In this document: one piece after another, positions 12,325-23,471 of the stretch
Layout: each line of letters begins with the position of its first letter
How positions within the stretch are numbered: position 1 is the first letter of the stretch
Assembly: GCA_020746105.1 (NCBI GenBank)
Contig: CM036617.1
Span: forward strand, 42,003,898 to 42,067,897
Reading direction: 5' to 3'
Source: Trogon surrucura
Taxonomy: Eukaryota; Chordata; Aves; Trogoniformes; Trogonidae
Length of the DNA stretch: 64,000 bases
Translations under genes and position numbers: made by a program
The notes under the pieces: generated by a model
Database searches by the model: none
What the model was told of the DNA's origin: nothing
What the model saw: only the letters and a program-made list of their open reading frames with translations

Positions 12325-13800
12325 GGGTGCTCACCAAGACACTCTCCATCATTTATCAGCAGTCCCGGCTGACTGGAGAGGTCCCAGCTGATTGGAAGTC
12401 AGCAAATATAACATCCATCTATAAGAGGTGATGGAGGGATGATCCAGGAAATTATAGGCCTGTCAGTTTGACTTCAATTCCAGGGAAGCTGCTGGAGCAG
12501 ATCATCCTGAGTTCCATTGTGCAACACACACAGGACAACCAGGTGATCAGACCTAGTCAACACGGGTTTATGAAGGGCAGGTCCTGTTTAACAAAGCTGA
12601 TCTCCTTCTGTGACTGGGTGACCTGCTTGTTGGATGAAGGAAAGGCTGTGCATGTTGTCTACCTTGAATTTAGTAAAGTATTTGACACTGTTGCCCACAG
12701 CATTCTCCTAGAGAAATTGGCTGCTATTGGCTTGGATGGGCATACGCTTTGTTGAGTAAAAAAAAGGTTAGATGGCTGAGTCCAAAAATTTGTGGTCAAT
12801 GGAGCTAAATGCAGCTGACGTCCAGTCACAAGTGGTGTCCCCTAAGGCTCAGTACTGTGGCCACTCTTATTTAACATTTTCGTCAATCATTTGGATGAGG
12901 GAATAGAGTGCACCCTTAGTAAGTTTGCAGATGACACCATGCTGGGTGGAAATGTTGATCTTCTGGAGGGTAGGGAGGTTCTACAGAGGGATCTAGATAG
13001 GCTGAATTGCTGGGCCAAGGCCAATAGCTTGAGTTTCAATAAGGTCAAATGCAGGGTCCTGCACTTGGGCCACAACAACCCCTAGCAACGCTACAGGCTT
13101 GGGGAGGAGTGGTTGAAGAGCTGCCAGGAAGAGAGGGACCTGGGAGTGTTGATGGACAGCTGGCTGAACGTGAGCCAGCAGTGTGCCCAGATGGCCAAGA
13201 AGGCCAACGGCATCCTGGCCTGTATCAGGAATGGTACTGTCAGCAGGAGCAGGATGTGATCATTCCCCTCTACTCAGCTTTGGTGAGGCCACACCTTGAG
13301 TACTATGTCCAGTTTTGTGTCCAGAGAGACACTGACATGTTGGAGAGGGTACAGAGGTGGGCTATCAATTTATTAAAGTATTTGGAGCATATGTCATATG
13401 AGGAAAGGCTGAGGGATCTGGGGTTGTTTAGCCTGGAGAAGAGGAGATTGAGGGGAGACCTCATCGCTCTCTAAAACTACTTGAAAAAAGTTGTAGTGAG
13501 GCAGGGGTTGGTCTGTTCTCCCTAGTAGTGAGTGATAGGACAAGGGGAAATGGCCTTAAGTTGTACCAGGAGAGGTTCAAGTTGGATATTAGCAAAAATT
13601 TATTTACTGAAAGGGTTGTCAGGCATTGAAACAGGCTGCCCAGGGAGGTGGTTGAGTTGCCATCCCTAGAGGTGTTTAAGAGATGGGTAGATGTTGTGCT
13701 GAGGGACATGGTTTGGTGGTGTTGATAGGCCTAGTACAAAAGTTGGACTCGATGATCCTGAAGGTCTCTTCCAGACAAAAATGTTCTATGATTCTATGAT
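12325..13800 (+). mobile_element. CR1 LINE, 1.5 kb, 5'-truncated within RT
   Basis: The element begins inside the reverse transcriptase (tctccatcatttatcagcag corresponds to the PLSIIFxxSW block). It runs through the ORF2 stop and ends with the octamers ttctatgattctatgat at 13785-13800. The orientation is plus. Frames are interrupted but long recognisable stretches survive, so it is of intermediate age. Confidence 0.93.
12468..13725 (+). pseudogene. Broken CR1 ORF2 (RT to C-terminus)
   Basis: Ordered fragments are PGKLLEQIIL, QHGFMKGRSCLTKLISF and the motif A stretch VVYLEFSKVFDTV (12468-12755). Then follows [14 protein letters not shown] (12891-13085) and the C-terminal [16 protein letters not shown] and [18 protein letters not shown] stretches (13049-13474). 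The catalytic FADD is kept (12924-12935), but the motif A aspartate position reads E (VYLE). Stops and frameshifts near 12755, 13085 and 13474 break the frame. Confidence 0.9.
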
Positions 13801-14643
13801 TTTCAGGTATGGAATATACTATATTAGTGTAAGATTCTTGCAGTTTCTTCTTATGAAACTATTCTAAAATAGAAGAGAGCACACACTAAAATACATGATT
13901 CTGCATTTTAATTCTTAGACTGCACACCTAACAGGAGTGTGGGACTATATAGTCTGAATTTAATCTTTCAAGAACAGTTTATGTACTATTTAAATACTGG
14001 GGTTTTCTTGGCTTTTTTTTACCTTTTTTTTTTTTTTTGATCAGGGAATGCATAATATAAAAAGTTAAATGTACTTTTTGGATTTTCCGTTTTATTTTCT
14101 GCTCCAATAATTATTAAAATATTTATACAAACTAGAGTAATTTCTGGAAGAAAAGATTGGAAGAACTTCACTCAGAATATCACATGCCTCAATACTGAAT
14201 AGTGAATGACAGGAAAGGAAATAAAATCAATCAGATCAAAAATCTTGTCTTGTATCAGAAGAAAGAGTTATAGTCCGGAATTTACAAGGAGTTGTCAAAT
14301 GTCTTCAGTCAGAAACAAATATTTAATATAGTTCAGGTGCTTTAGCATAAGACTAACATTTAGAATTCCAAATATAAAATATATTTAATGCATACCTCTC
14401 TAGATGTTCTCCTCAGCTTTTATACTGACATTTTTTCAGTGTTACTTTATTTACTGTGATGGTTTCTGTAAACCACATTGCAAGACATTTAAACTTTTAC
14501 AGTGACACAATATCCTAAGTTAGACATTGCAATGACAGCTTAATCTATGTGAAAATACCCAGAATAGGCCAAGAAATTTATGTTTGTTGAGTAAGACTCA
14601 CTACAGATATTAGATTAATATGTATAAAACCAATTCTGTTTTA
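13801..14643. other. Non-coding DNA, nothing recognised
   Basis: AT-rich sequence with a T tract near 14025-14040. No gene or repeat recognised. Confidence 0.55.
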
Positions 14644-14915
14644 GAGAATCATAGAATATCTCAAGTTGTAAGGGACCTATAAGAAACATAAAGTCCAACT
14701 TCATATTCCTTGCAAGACTACCTAAACTAAACTATATGACTATGAGTGTTGTACAGACACCTCTTGAACTCTGACAAATTTGGTGCCTTGACCAGTGCCC
14801 TGTCAAGCTGTTCTAGTGACCTACCACCTTCTCAGTGAAGAACCTTTCCCTCATGTTTAGTCTACACCGATTCAGCTTCATTCAATTTCTTCACGTCCTA
14901 CATTTAAGTTAGTGT
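14644..14915 (-). mobile_element. CR1 LINE 3' tail, old
   Basis: The plus-strand view starts with agaatcatagaatatctcaag and continues gtaagggacctataagaaac...gtccaact. The cctcatgtttagtcta block, equivalent to the CR1 ORF2 end, follows. It is about 270 bp and more diverged than most copies here. Confidence 0.8.
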
Positions 14916-15319
14916 TGGGTCTGTAATCCATATAGATTATTAACAACCGTTCATCATCTGAAAATCACTTGCTTTTGAAAATGAGAGATACTTATTCCTA
15001 TTTTGTTCTTACTGCACCAACAGAAGCCAGCAGTGATATGAATAGTGATGGTTAACATGTACTGGGTCAGGCTGAGAGTGAAGTTAATCTTTCCACAGTG
15101 GCTCTCTCAGTGCTGTGTTTTTGGAGCGGTAGCTAGAAGGGTGTTGATAGCATCTCAGTGTTTTGGCTACTGCTGAGCAGCGCTCACACAGTACCAAGGC
15201 TGTGGTTTTCCAACATTCTCCCAACAGTGGGCTGGGGGTTGGCAACATCTTGGGAGGGGACACAGCTGGGCCAGGAGATCCAAACTGACCAAAGAGATAC
15301 TGTATGATGTCAGCTCAGA

Positions 15320-15327
15320 TATAAAAG
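15320..15327 (+). promoter_or_regulatory. TATA box of the solo LTR
   Basis: ATATAAAA lies about 262 bp into the LTR and about 185 bp before its ATTAAA poly(A) signal. This is the expected U3/R layout. Confidence 0.7.
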
Positions 15328-15504
15328 CGAGAAGGAAGAGGGAAGTGGGGGGGCATTCGCCGTTTGTGTTTCTCCTCTGGAGCAACCACTACGCGTACTG
15401 GAGCCCTGCTTCCTGGGAAAGCGGCCGGACATTGCCCACTGATGGGAAGTAGAGAATAATCTTTGTTTTGCTTTACTTCCACGTGCAGTCTTTGCTTTTG
15501 GTGT

Positions 15505-15510
15505 ATTAAA
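15505..15510 (+). promoter_or_regulatory. LTR poly(A) signal ATTAAA
   Basis: The ATTAAA hexamer sits in the 'gtgtattaaactgctttta' block that carries the poly(A) signal in this avian LTR type. Confidence 0.6.
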
Positions 15511-15633
15511 CTGCTTTTATTTTAACCCACAGGCCTCTTGTTACATCTTCCCTCTCCCCTGTCCATCTAAAAAGGGAAGTGATAGAGCGGCTTTGGTGAG
15601 CTCCTGGCCTCCAATCAGGGCCAAACCACCACA

Positions 15634-17431
15634 TTAGCCATACCAAAATACTTTTCTGGCAAGTAAGCCACTCTTGACACCTGGAGCACTGATGTGATAT
15701 TTTAGTCTGAGTCAAGGACTCCTCAAGGTTGCTTTCAGTTGTTTTTGTCTGAAGGACTTAACTGTAATTTCAGGAAAATCATGAAACTGGAGATGAGAAC
15801 ACAAATACACACTATATGTGTGTATTAATTAAATTTCCAAAGGTTATATTGTAAGAGGAAGATAGTTACAATTTTTGCAGTACATGGAAGCATACTTAAA
15901 GGTATGTCAATTTTTAAGACTGCAGAAAATTATATGAATAATGTTCATTAGCATAAATACGCAAATAGTTTATAGTGAAAGAAACAGTATAATAAATGAA
16001 TATTCAAAATAAAGCTGAAAACATTTGATGTGAGAGTTTGAATTTTAAATTTTTATCAACAAATTTATACTAATTCTTTGGTAAATCCTACTGGTGTTTG
16101 ATTAGGTTTTTTTTTGTCTGTGTCATAATAGTATACATATGTTTTCAAAGAAACAGTTTATTCATAAGACTCCACTCTTGCGTTTAATGTCTACCAGGGG
16201 CAATTATAGTCATAGTCTTCTTATATGGTGCAGTCTTAGAATTTCTCTCTGCAAACTGTGCTCAGTAGGGTACTGTTTGGGAAAATGACCACTTCTAAAC
16301 ACTTCCATTTATGGAGAATGTATACCAATACTCATCAAATTAAACACAGTAAAACAAAGAATGTAGACCAACTATGTCTTTGATTTTCAGCAGGTATTTT
16401 GCAATTGTTAATTAAAGTTTGTCCTACAGCTGTTCAATCTTTCTGGCTTAAATATTGAGTAATATATTAATTTACATTCTTTTAGCCATCTATTCCAAAT
16501 TCCCATTCTATCAGATTGTTAAATCGCTATTACTTTAGATATAGACTTCCTTCCACTTCTTCCTCATCTTATTCTGCTTTGTTAGTCTAAGGTTAGGTAA
16601 GTGTTAAAATTTGCACTATTTTTGTGAACCTTCAAACTATTTTTAATTCAGACAAGGTGATAGCAACTGTGGCTTTTAGCGAAATGAAAGTGATATACCT
16701 TTTCTTAGCTAGTTTTGCATTAATAAAAACTGACATATGTATGGCAGCACAGTCTTTCAACTGAAGAAGCAGTTCTGAATTTATCCAATTTTTAAAAAAG
16801 TTACTTATTTGATCTTAATGTGAATATGTTTTACCTGACAGAACTGAAATCTGAAAAGTAAGAAACACTGATGCAACAAAAAGTAAGAAAACATGGCAAG
16901 GTGTGGTTTGGTAGTATTACTTTTTCCTGAGAGTCAGGACAAAGAAATCCAACTAATGTTTATCTGTGAATAAATAACATTTAAGCACACATTAAATACA
17001 CATATCTCACTAACCCGATTCCAAAAAAGTTGATGATTCTTATACTTGTTCTGGTAAACCTATCTTTGGGAATAACATGATGTTTTCCTTTACTACTTAC
17101 TATTCATAAGATGAAAAAGCAGTCTATGCATACTTCATACAGTGTATCTCATACAGTATATCTCAGGATATACTAATTTTCCCTTCCAAGAATGACATGT
17201 CTTTCAGTTAACACCAGCTGTAGAGTTCTAACTATACCATCATAAAGCTGTGCTAAAGAAGTTATGCATAATTACATCAAAGAGTAAGACTAGCTTATGT
17301 AGGAATGTTACATATGTGCAAAATAACTTTTATGAAAATATTGTAGAGGGATGTTATTTATTTTTTTGTTAATAAAACTAGCTACCCTAATGAACATGGG
17401 AGCTAAGGATATTTGCTTTTGTCTAGGTATA
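15634..17431. other. Non-coding DNA, nothing recognised
   Basis: AT-rich DNA without repeats I can name. A small imperfect tandem (catacagtgtatctcatacagtatatctca) lies near 17137-17166. Confidence 0.55.
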
Positions 17432-17832
17432 TCACAGAATCATAGAATTATAGAATTGGTTTTTGGATGGAAAAGTCTTTCAAGATCATCAGTTCCAACC
17501 ATTAGATTAGCAATGCCAGGTCCACTAAGAAACCATGTCGCTGAGCACCTCATCTGCACATCTTTTAAATACTTCCAGGGATGGCAACTCAACCACCTCA
17601 CTGGGAAGCCTGTTCCAATGCTTGACAACAATTTTTCATGAAGAAGTTTTACCTAATATCTAATCGAAACTTCTCCTGGTGTAACCTAAGGCCATTTCCT
17701 CTTGTCCTATCATTTGTTACATGGGAGATGGACTCCACCTCGCTACAACCTCCTTTCAGGTAGTTGTAGAGAGCAATAAGGTTTCTCCTGAGGGCTAAAA
17801 ACCCCAGTTCTCTCAGTTGCTCCTTATGTTGA
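17432..17832 (-). mobile_element. CR1 LINE 3' end, 5'-truncated
   Basis: The plus-strand view begins cacagaatcatagaattatag (octamers), then the tail, then the ORF2 C-terminal code. A minus frame at 17649-17879 still reads [28 protein letters not shown] and [21 protein letters not shown], matching the C-terminus of CR1 ORF2. About 400 bp survive. Confidence 0.92.
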
Positions 17833-19359
17833 AATTTGTGGTATTCTTGGGAAAAATCAAGCTTAGTTTCTACTGACAAAAACTTTACAAGTTTTTCCAG
17901 TACTTATAGGAACACAAGTATTTTGGATTATGCACTCATTTCAGAAATGTTATTGAAACCAGCCACACAAATATACATGGAAGAAAACTTTCTATTTCCT
18001 TGGATGCAGAAGAACTTTATTGTAAATTTTAAAAGAAGTTTAATGTGTTCTACTTTAAATTTCATTTTTTTTATCAGGAGTAGTGGAAAATCTTTTAAAA
18101 AGTAGATTAAATTCTATGGAAATAATTGATTTTTTTCACCATTTTTTTGTCTCAAAACATATCTGTAGTCATGGATTGTCAGTAAGGAAAGAATGGTCTT
18201 ATTTCTTGCAGTTGAAAAATGCTTTTGTGTTTTATTCCACTCCAGATGTGTCACTTCAAGTTCACTTACTAAATGTTCTCCAGCAATACACTTTTTATGT
18301 ACTAACACACATTTTATTGGGTGTTAATGTACAGTCTATGCAATGAAGTTTATCTATTTACAGATAGTGCTTTTACACTTTACTGAGAAATTTGTCCCTA
18401 TGGAATTTTCAACACAAAAAGTTTTAATAACACTGTGGCAATTTTCTAACAGTCTTCCTCAACTGGAAAATCTTCCAGCTTTGTGACAAGTATATTTTAA
18501 TCCTGCAAAAAGAGAATTTAGATATTAGATTAGAACATAGATATAAATTGTAGTTATTTTCTTTGTATTGTCCTTCTTTCTCTTTTTTTTTTTTATCAAA
18601 TTGTAATGAAAGTAATTCAATGCTCTGTATTCATTTTCTGGCTGATTTCGCTGTCGGTTGGACTGCCAAGTGTTCTAAGTGAGCTGCTTAGTTGAATTAA
18701 TCAGAATAACTTTATATTTTATTGTAATGCTCACTAACTATAGCAGATGATTTCCCACTACCAGTCTGAATAAATCCAGTTGGAAATCTTCTGTTTGAGT
18801 ACTGATAAAATATAGCATCTAGGGCAAGCACATGGGTGTAGAGCAACACCATTTTACAAATAAGACTGGGAATAGCTCCACAATCAGCTGCATTTTTGAC
18901 TGCGAAAGTAGGTTGGCAGGGTTGAAATTCTTCAGCTCTTCAGACAGGATATAGCTGGTGGACATCTTATGAATAAGATAAGTTATAAGTTTCTTTGTTG
19001 AACTTCTCATGTCTTCTTCAAACAAACAAAATAGATCTGACTGTTCTTCTGCTAAAGTGGTAAATTAGTTGTCAGTCCAGTATCAAAGCACTTATCAAAG
19101 TTTTATGCCAGAGGCAGAGAATGATTTTCTAGAAATTTTTGTGCAGCTCTTTCATTTTGCGAAAAAGTGGAACGTACGTCTGGCTCCTAGAATATACTAA
19201 GAAATCTACACTATGGGCTATTCCACAAGTGAAATATTTAAATGTCTCTCTGTCCTTGTTCTGGTAACCTTGATAAAAAACCTACTGCACATGTACAGCT
19301 GCCACCATTTCTACTACCCAAACTTGTAACAAACATCTGTCTGCTGTCTCTCTGGGGTG
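17833..19359. other. Non-coding DNA, nothing recognised
   Basis: AT-rich sequence with open frames up to 89 codons and no motif. It ends where the long plus-strand CR1 begins. Confidence 0.55.
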
Positions 19360-19670
19360 CAGAAGTCCAAGGAAAACCAATGGAGATTTCAGAGCCTTGG
19401 AATGAGTAGTTAAGGGATCAGGAGTCGAAGTCACGTTCTTCGTTATCCTTCCAGTTGCAGGGAATGATGAGGGAAGAAACAGGAAGAGATAGCAGATCAA
19501 TACCTGGTTTTGAGCTTGGTGTCACCAGCAGAATTTTGGGGGTTGTGATCACAAGTCAGTTTACATGATGCCAGGGCTACTTGCAAGACGTGGGGCACGC
19601 CCATCACAAGGGAGCTAAAGAATCTCTTTACAAGAGTTAGCAGGGCTCATTGAAAGAGCTTTAAACTATA
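19360..19670 (+). pseudogene. CR1 ORF1 remnant (C-terminal esterase part)
   Basis: Degraded plus-strand code resembles the end of CR1 ORF1. It has a segment for 'ILPVAGNDEG', then 'INTWF.AWCHQQNFG.CDH.SVYMMPGLLARRGAR...' (a decayed DGVHL), and 'QELAGLIERALN' just before the stop near 19668. In full-length elements this region is the end of a GDSL/SGNH-type esterase domain. Several stops and frame breaks are present, so it is non-functional. The assignment rests on order and residue pattern only. Confidence 0.65.
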
Positions 19671-22166
19671 TTTGAAGGGGAAAAGGGACAAAACCAGGCT
19701 CAAGAGAGATAAAACTATGGATAGCATACCAGTCTTTGAGGGATAGTGTGATAATGAGGTCCTTTGGTGTGCCATCTCAATAGAGATAGAAGATGGAGAT
19801 GCATGCAATGTCAAAGATGAAAGAGTTAATGTGTTGGAAACCACAGAAATACCTTAGAATGGTCATGCAGGGGGTAGGACTTCTCCCCCATGAAAAGTGA
19901 CAGGATCAGTAACCCATCTGAAGTGCATCTGCACCAATGCATGCAGCATGGGCAAGAAACAGGAAGACGAGTAAGCCATTGGGCAGCAAGAAAACTACAA
20001 TACTGTTATTATGGAAACATGGTGGGATGACTCATACTACTGCAGTGCTGCAATGAAAGTTTATAAACTCTTCAGAAGAGATAGGCAGGGAAGGAGAGGT
20101 AGTGGGTAACTCTCCGTGTTATGAAGTGTCTTGACTGTCTAGAGATTAATGATGGTGATGATAGGGTTGAGTGTTTCTGGGTAAGAATCAGGGGAAGTCA
20201 ACAAGGGAAATATAATGGTAATAGTCTGTTATAGACCACCCAACTAGAATGAAGAGCCAGACTAAATATTCTACAAGCAGCTGGGAAAAGTCTCACAACA
20301 CTAGCCCTCATTCTCATAGGAACTTACCAGGTATCTGCTGGAAACACAATACAGCAAAAGGAAACAGCATGGGAGGTTCCTGGAGTGTGTGGAAGATAAC
20401 TTCATGACACAACTGGTGAAGAAGCCAACTGGGGAAGGCACCTTGCTAGACCTGTCATTTGTGAATAGAGAAGGATTTGTGGACAATGTGATGGTTGGAG
20501 GCTATCTTGGATATAAAAATCATGAAAAGATTCATTTCTGGATTCTCAGTGAAGTTGGGAGAGGGGACAGCAGACCTTAGGATTCTGGAGGGCAGACTTT
20601 CACTTATTCAGGAACATGGCTGGCAAAGTCCCTTGTGAGGCAGTCCTAGAGGGCAAAGGAATGCAAAAAGGCTGGACGTTAATCAAGAAGGAAATCCTAC
20701 AGGTACAAGATCAAGTTGTCCCCGTGTGCCAAAAGATGAGCTAGCAGGAGTAGAAGACCAGCCTGGCTGTACAGGAAGTTTAAGTTGGAGGTGAAGAAAA
20801 GGGAAAAAAAAAAATAAGAAAAGAGAGAGAGAGAGCTTACAACCTTTAGAGGAAGGAATGAGCAACTCTTGAACACTGAAAGGATGATGTGAGGTTATGC
20901 AGGGGGAAAATTAGATGGACCAAAGCAAAACTAGAACTTAAATTGGTCACTGTTATAAAAGATAGTAGAAAATATTTCTATAAATATATTAGCAACAAAA
21001 ACAGGGTTAAAGAGAATCTCGATCCTGTATTAGATGCAGGGGGAAACATAGTGACAAAGGATAAGGAAAGGCTGAGGTGTTTAAGACCTTCTTTGTCTCA
21101 GTCTTTAATAGTAAAGACCAGTTGTTCTCTGGTTACCCAGTCTCCTGAGCTGAAAGGCAGGGATGGAAAACAGAATGAAGCCCCCATAATCCAAGGGGAA
21201 ATACTTAGCTACCTGCTATAGCTACCTGCTATATCACCTAGATGCACATAGGTCTACAGAGCCAGATGGGATCCACCCAGAGATACTGGGGGAGCTGGTG
21301 AAAGTGTTTACCAAGCAATTTTATATAATTTACCTGAAGTCCTGGTAGACTGGAGAGATTCCAATGGACCGGAGCTTGGCAAACGTGACACCCATCTACA
21401 AGAAGAGCTGGAAGGAGGTTCCAGGGAACTATAGACCTGTCAGTCTGTCCTTGATGCTGGGGTAGGTTATGGAGCAGATCATCTTGAGTGTCATCATGAC
21501 ACACATACAGAACAGCCAAGTGATCAGGTCCAGTCAGCATGGGTTTGTGAAAGGCAGGTCTAGCTTGGCTAACCTGATCTCCTTCTATGAAGAGGTGATC
21601 CACTTTGTGAATGAGGGAGAGAAACTGACTGCTCATGGCTTGGATGATCGTATTCTTCATTAGATTAAACACTGTCTGAAATGCCAGGCCCCAAGAGTGG
21701 TGGTGAATGGAGTTAAATCCATTTGGCTGCCAGTCACAAGTGATGTTCCCCAGGGCTCAATACTGAGGTCACGCCCATTTAATATCTTCATCAATGATCT
21801 GGAGAAGGAGATTTTTTACACTATCAGGAAGTTTGCAAATAACATTAAACTGGGAAGGAGCATAGATCTGCTTAAGGGTAGGAAGGGTCTACTGAGGTGC
21901 CTGGACATGCTGGAATGATGTGCTGAGGCCAATTGTATGAGGTTGAACAAGACCAAGTCCTGCATCCAAGGTCCTCCTCTCGAGTCACAAGAACCCCATG
22001 CAATGCTGCAGACCTGGGGCAGAGTGTCTGGAAAGCTGCTCAGCACAAAAGGACCTGGGAGCGTTGGTCAACAACCGGCTGAACATAAGCCATCAGTGTG
22101 CCTAGGTGGTCAAGAAGGCCAACAACATTCTGGCCTGTATCAAAAATACTGTGGTCAGCAGGACTA

Positions 22167-22919
22167 TGTCCTGGTTTGAGAGCACCAGGATAAAAGTTTT
22201 CTGAGGCTACCTGACACATGTGGTAATCACAATAGGGGAAGGAGTCAGCTGAATCTATAGGGAAGAGAGGGTGGGTCAGGTGACCCAAATGGATTAATCA
22301 CAGTGTTCCTCCCCATTTGCTCGGTATAAAAAGGCCCCTAAGAAGATCCCTGAGGTCTTTAGTGCCTGGTAGGCTGAAAGGGCTGCTGTTGACTATTTGT
22401 CATTTCACCCTATGCTGTTAATGTTTCCCCCTCCTGCTTTTGTGTTGCAGAGGAGTACTATTCATTGAGACAAGTTATCTTCCCCTGACTCCTCAGGTGG
22501 GAGTGATGCGACTGTTCCAAGGCTTCTTTTTCTGTTTTTTCTTTTGGACTGTTATCAGGACTCTGGTCCTGGGCACTCCCATTTGCTGCTGAGTCCAGCC
22601 TGGGACTCTTCTATCCGGGACCTAGTTGCCACCCAGAAAGTGTGGGTTCCATATTACCATATTCTCTTGGATCTGAATATGTTTGCATACTTGGATATAT
22701 CTGTATATAATTCAACATCTTCATTACAATTGTTAGTTTTTTGGGGGGTTGGTTTTATTGTTTTGTTTTGTTTTTTTTTTCATCAAATTGATTCAAGTAT
22801 TTCCAACCTCAAAGTCTCTCTCCCTGGTTCCACTGCTATCATTCCCTGGTAAGCTGGTTGGGGCATCACACAAAGTGTCCGTTAGAGTTTAGTGGCTGGC
22901 TCAACCCTACATGTTGATT
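22167..22919 (+). mobile_element. Solo LTR inserted in the CR1
   Basis: A block beginning TGTCCTGGTTTGAGAGCACC interrupts CR1 ORF2. The CR1 code reads '..gtcagcaggacta' before it and '(gatt)actagggaagtgattg..' after it; removing the block plus one ACTA restores the usual CR1 sequence. ACTA occurs at both junctions (22163-22166 and 22920-22923), consistent with a short target-site duplication. The 3' end may instead be the CTACA at 22911, leaving 8 extra bases. A TATA box lies at 22324-22331. Internal frames, such as the 102-codon one at 22544, have no viral domain. No gag/pol/env was seen. Confidence 0.8.
22324..22331 (+). promoter_or_regulatory. TATA box of the nested LTR
   Basis: GGTATAAAAAGG lies about 157 bp into the LTR, in the position expected for a U3 promoter. 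Confidence 0.6.
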
Positions 22920-23471
22920 ACTAGGGAAGTGATTGGCTCCCTGGACTTGGTACTGGTGAGGCCACATCTCGAGCACTGTGTTCAGTTTTGGGCCCCTCAT
23001 TACAAGAAGAACATTGAGATTCTGGAGTATATGCGAAGAAGAACAACAAATCTAAGGAAGGGTCTAGCACACAAGTGTTATATGAGGGAACTGGGGTTGT
23101 TTAGCCTGGAGAATAGGAGGCTCAGGGGAGACTTTGTTGGTCTCTACAACTACCTGGAAGGAGGTTGTAGTGAGCTGGGTGTCAGTTTATTCTCCCAGTA
23201 ACAAGCAATAAGACTAGAGGAAATGGCCTCAGGTTGCACCAGGAGAGGTTTTAACTGAATATAAAAAAAAGACTTCTTCACTGAAAGGATTCTTAAGCAC
23301 TGAAAAAGGCTGCCCAGGGAAGTGGTGATGTTATCATCCCTGGAGGTATTTGAAAGATGTGTAGATGAGGTGCTCAGGGACGTAGCTTAGTGGTGGACTT
23401 GGCACTGCTGGGTTAACAGTTGGACTTTGTCTTCTCCAACTTAAATGATTCTATGACTCTATGATTCTATG

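Larger units (their letters stand above)
15058..15633 (+). mobile_element. Solo LTR, avian ERVL-like
   Basis: A ~576-bp block starts TGTACTGGGTCAGGCTGAGAG and ends AAACCACCACA. It matches my memory of avian ERVL-class LTRs: an 'actgggt...ggctg' start, 'ttttggctactgctgagcag', 'aaaagcgagaaggaagaggg' after the TATA box, 'ctactgg/ccctgcttcctggga', and 'attaaactg...ttta...cccac' near the poly(A) site. A TATA box lies at 15320-15327 and ATTAAA at 15505-15510. No internal viral genes flank it, so it looks like a recombined solo LTR. The flanks ttaac/ttagc could be a decayed 5-bp target duplication. Confidence 0.85.
19925..23390 (+). pseudogene. Broken CR1 ORF2 (endonuclease + RT)
   Basis: The start of the endonuclease is visible at 19925-19975 (LHxCTNACSMGKKQED-like). 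Further pieces are NFMTQLVKKPTGEGTLLDLSFVN... (20389-20580), LELKLVTVIKDSRKYFYKYI (20889-21221), QHGFVKGRSSLANLISFYEEV (21469-21663) and [21 protein letters not shown] (21697-21918). The C-terminal [15 protein letters not shown] and [30 protein letters not shown] (22911-23201) lie after the LTR. FADD has become FANN (21832-21843). There are many stops, and motif A is lost by deletion near 21630. Confidence 0.9.
19360..23471 (+). mobile_element. Long CR1 LINE copy, interrupted by a later LTR
   Basis: This copy contains the 3' part of ORF1 (about 19360-19670), an inter-ORF segment (about 19670-19920), decayed ORF2 (about 19925-23390) and the octamer tail (ctatgactctatgattctatg, ending at 23471). 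A 753-bp LTR sits at 22167-22919. Without it the element is about 3.36 kb, so it is 5'-truncated but far longer than the usual sub-kilobase copies. The 5' boundary is approximate. Confidence 0.88.

Noticed and set aside
22544..22852. 102-codon frame in the nested LTR
   Set aside because: No retroviral domain; non-coding LTR sequence is a simpler explanation.
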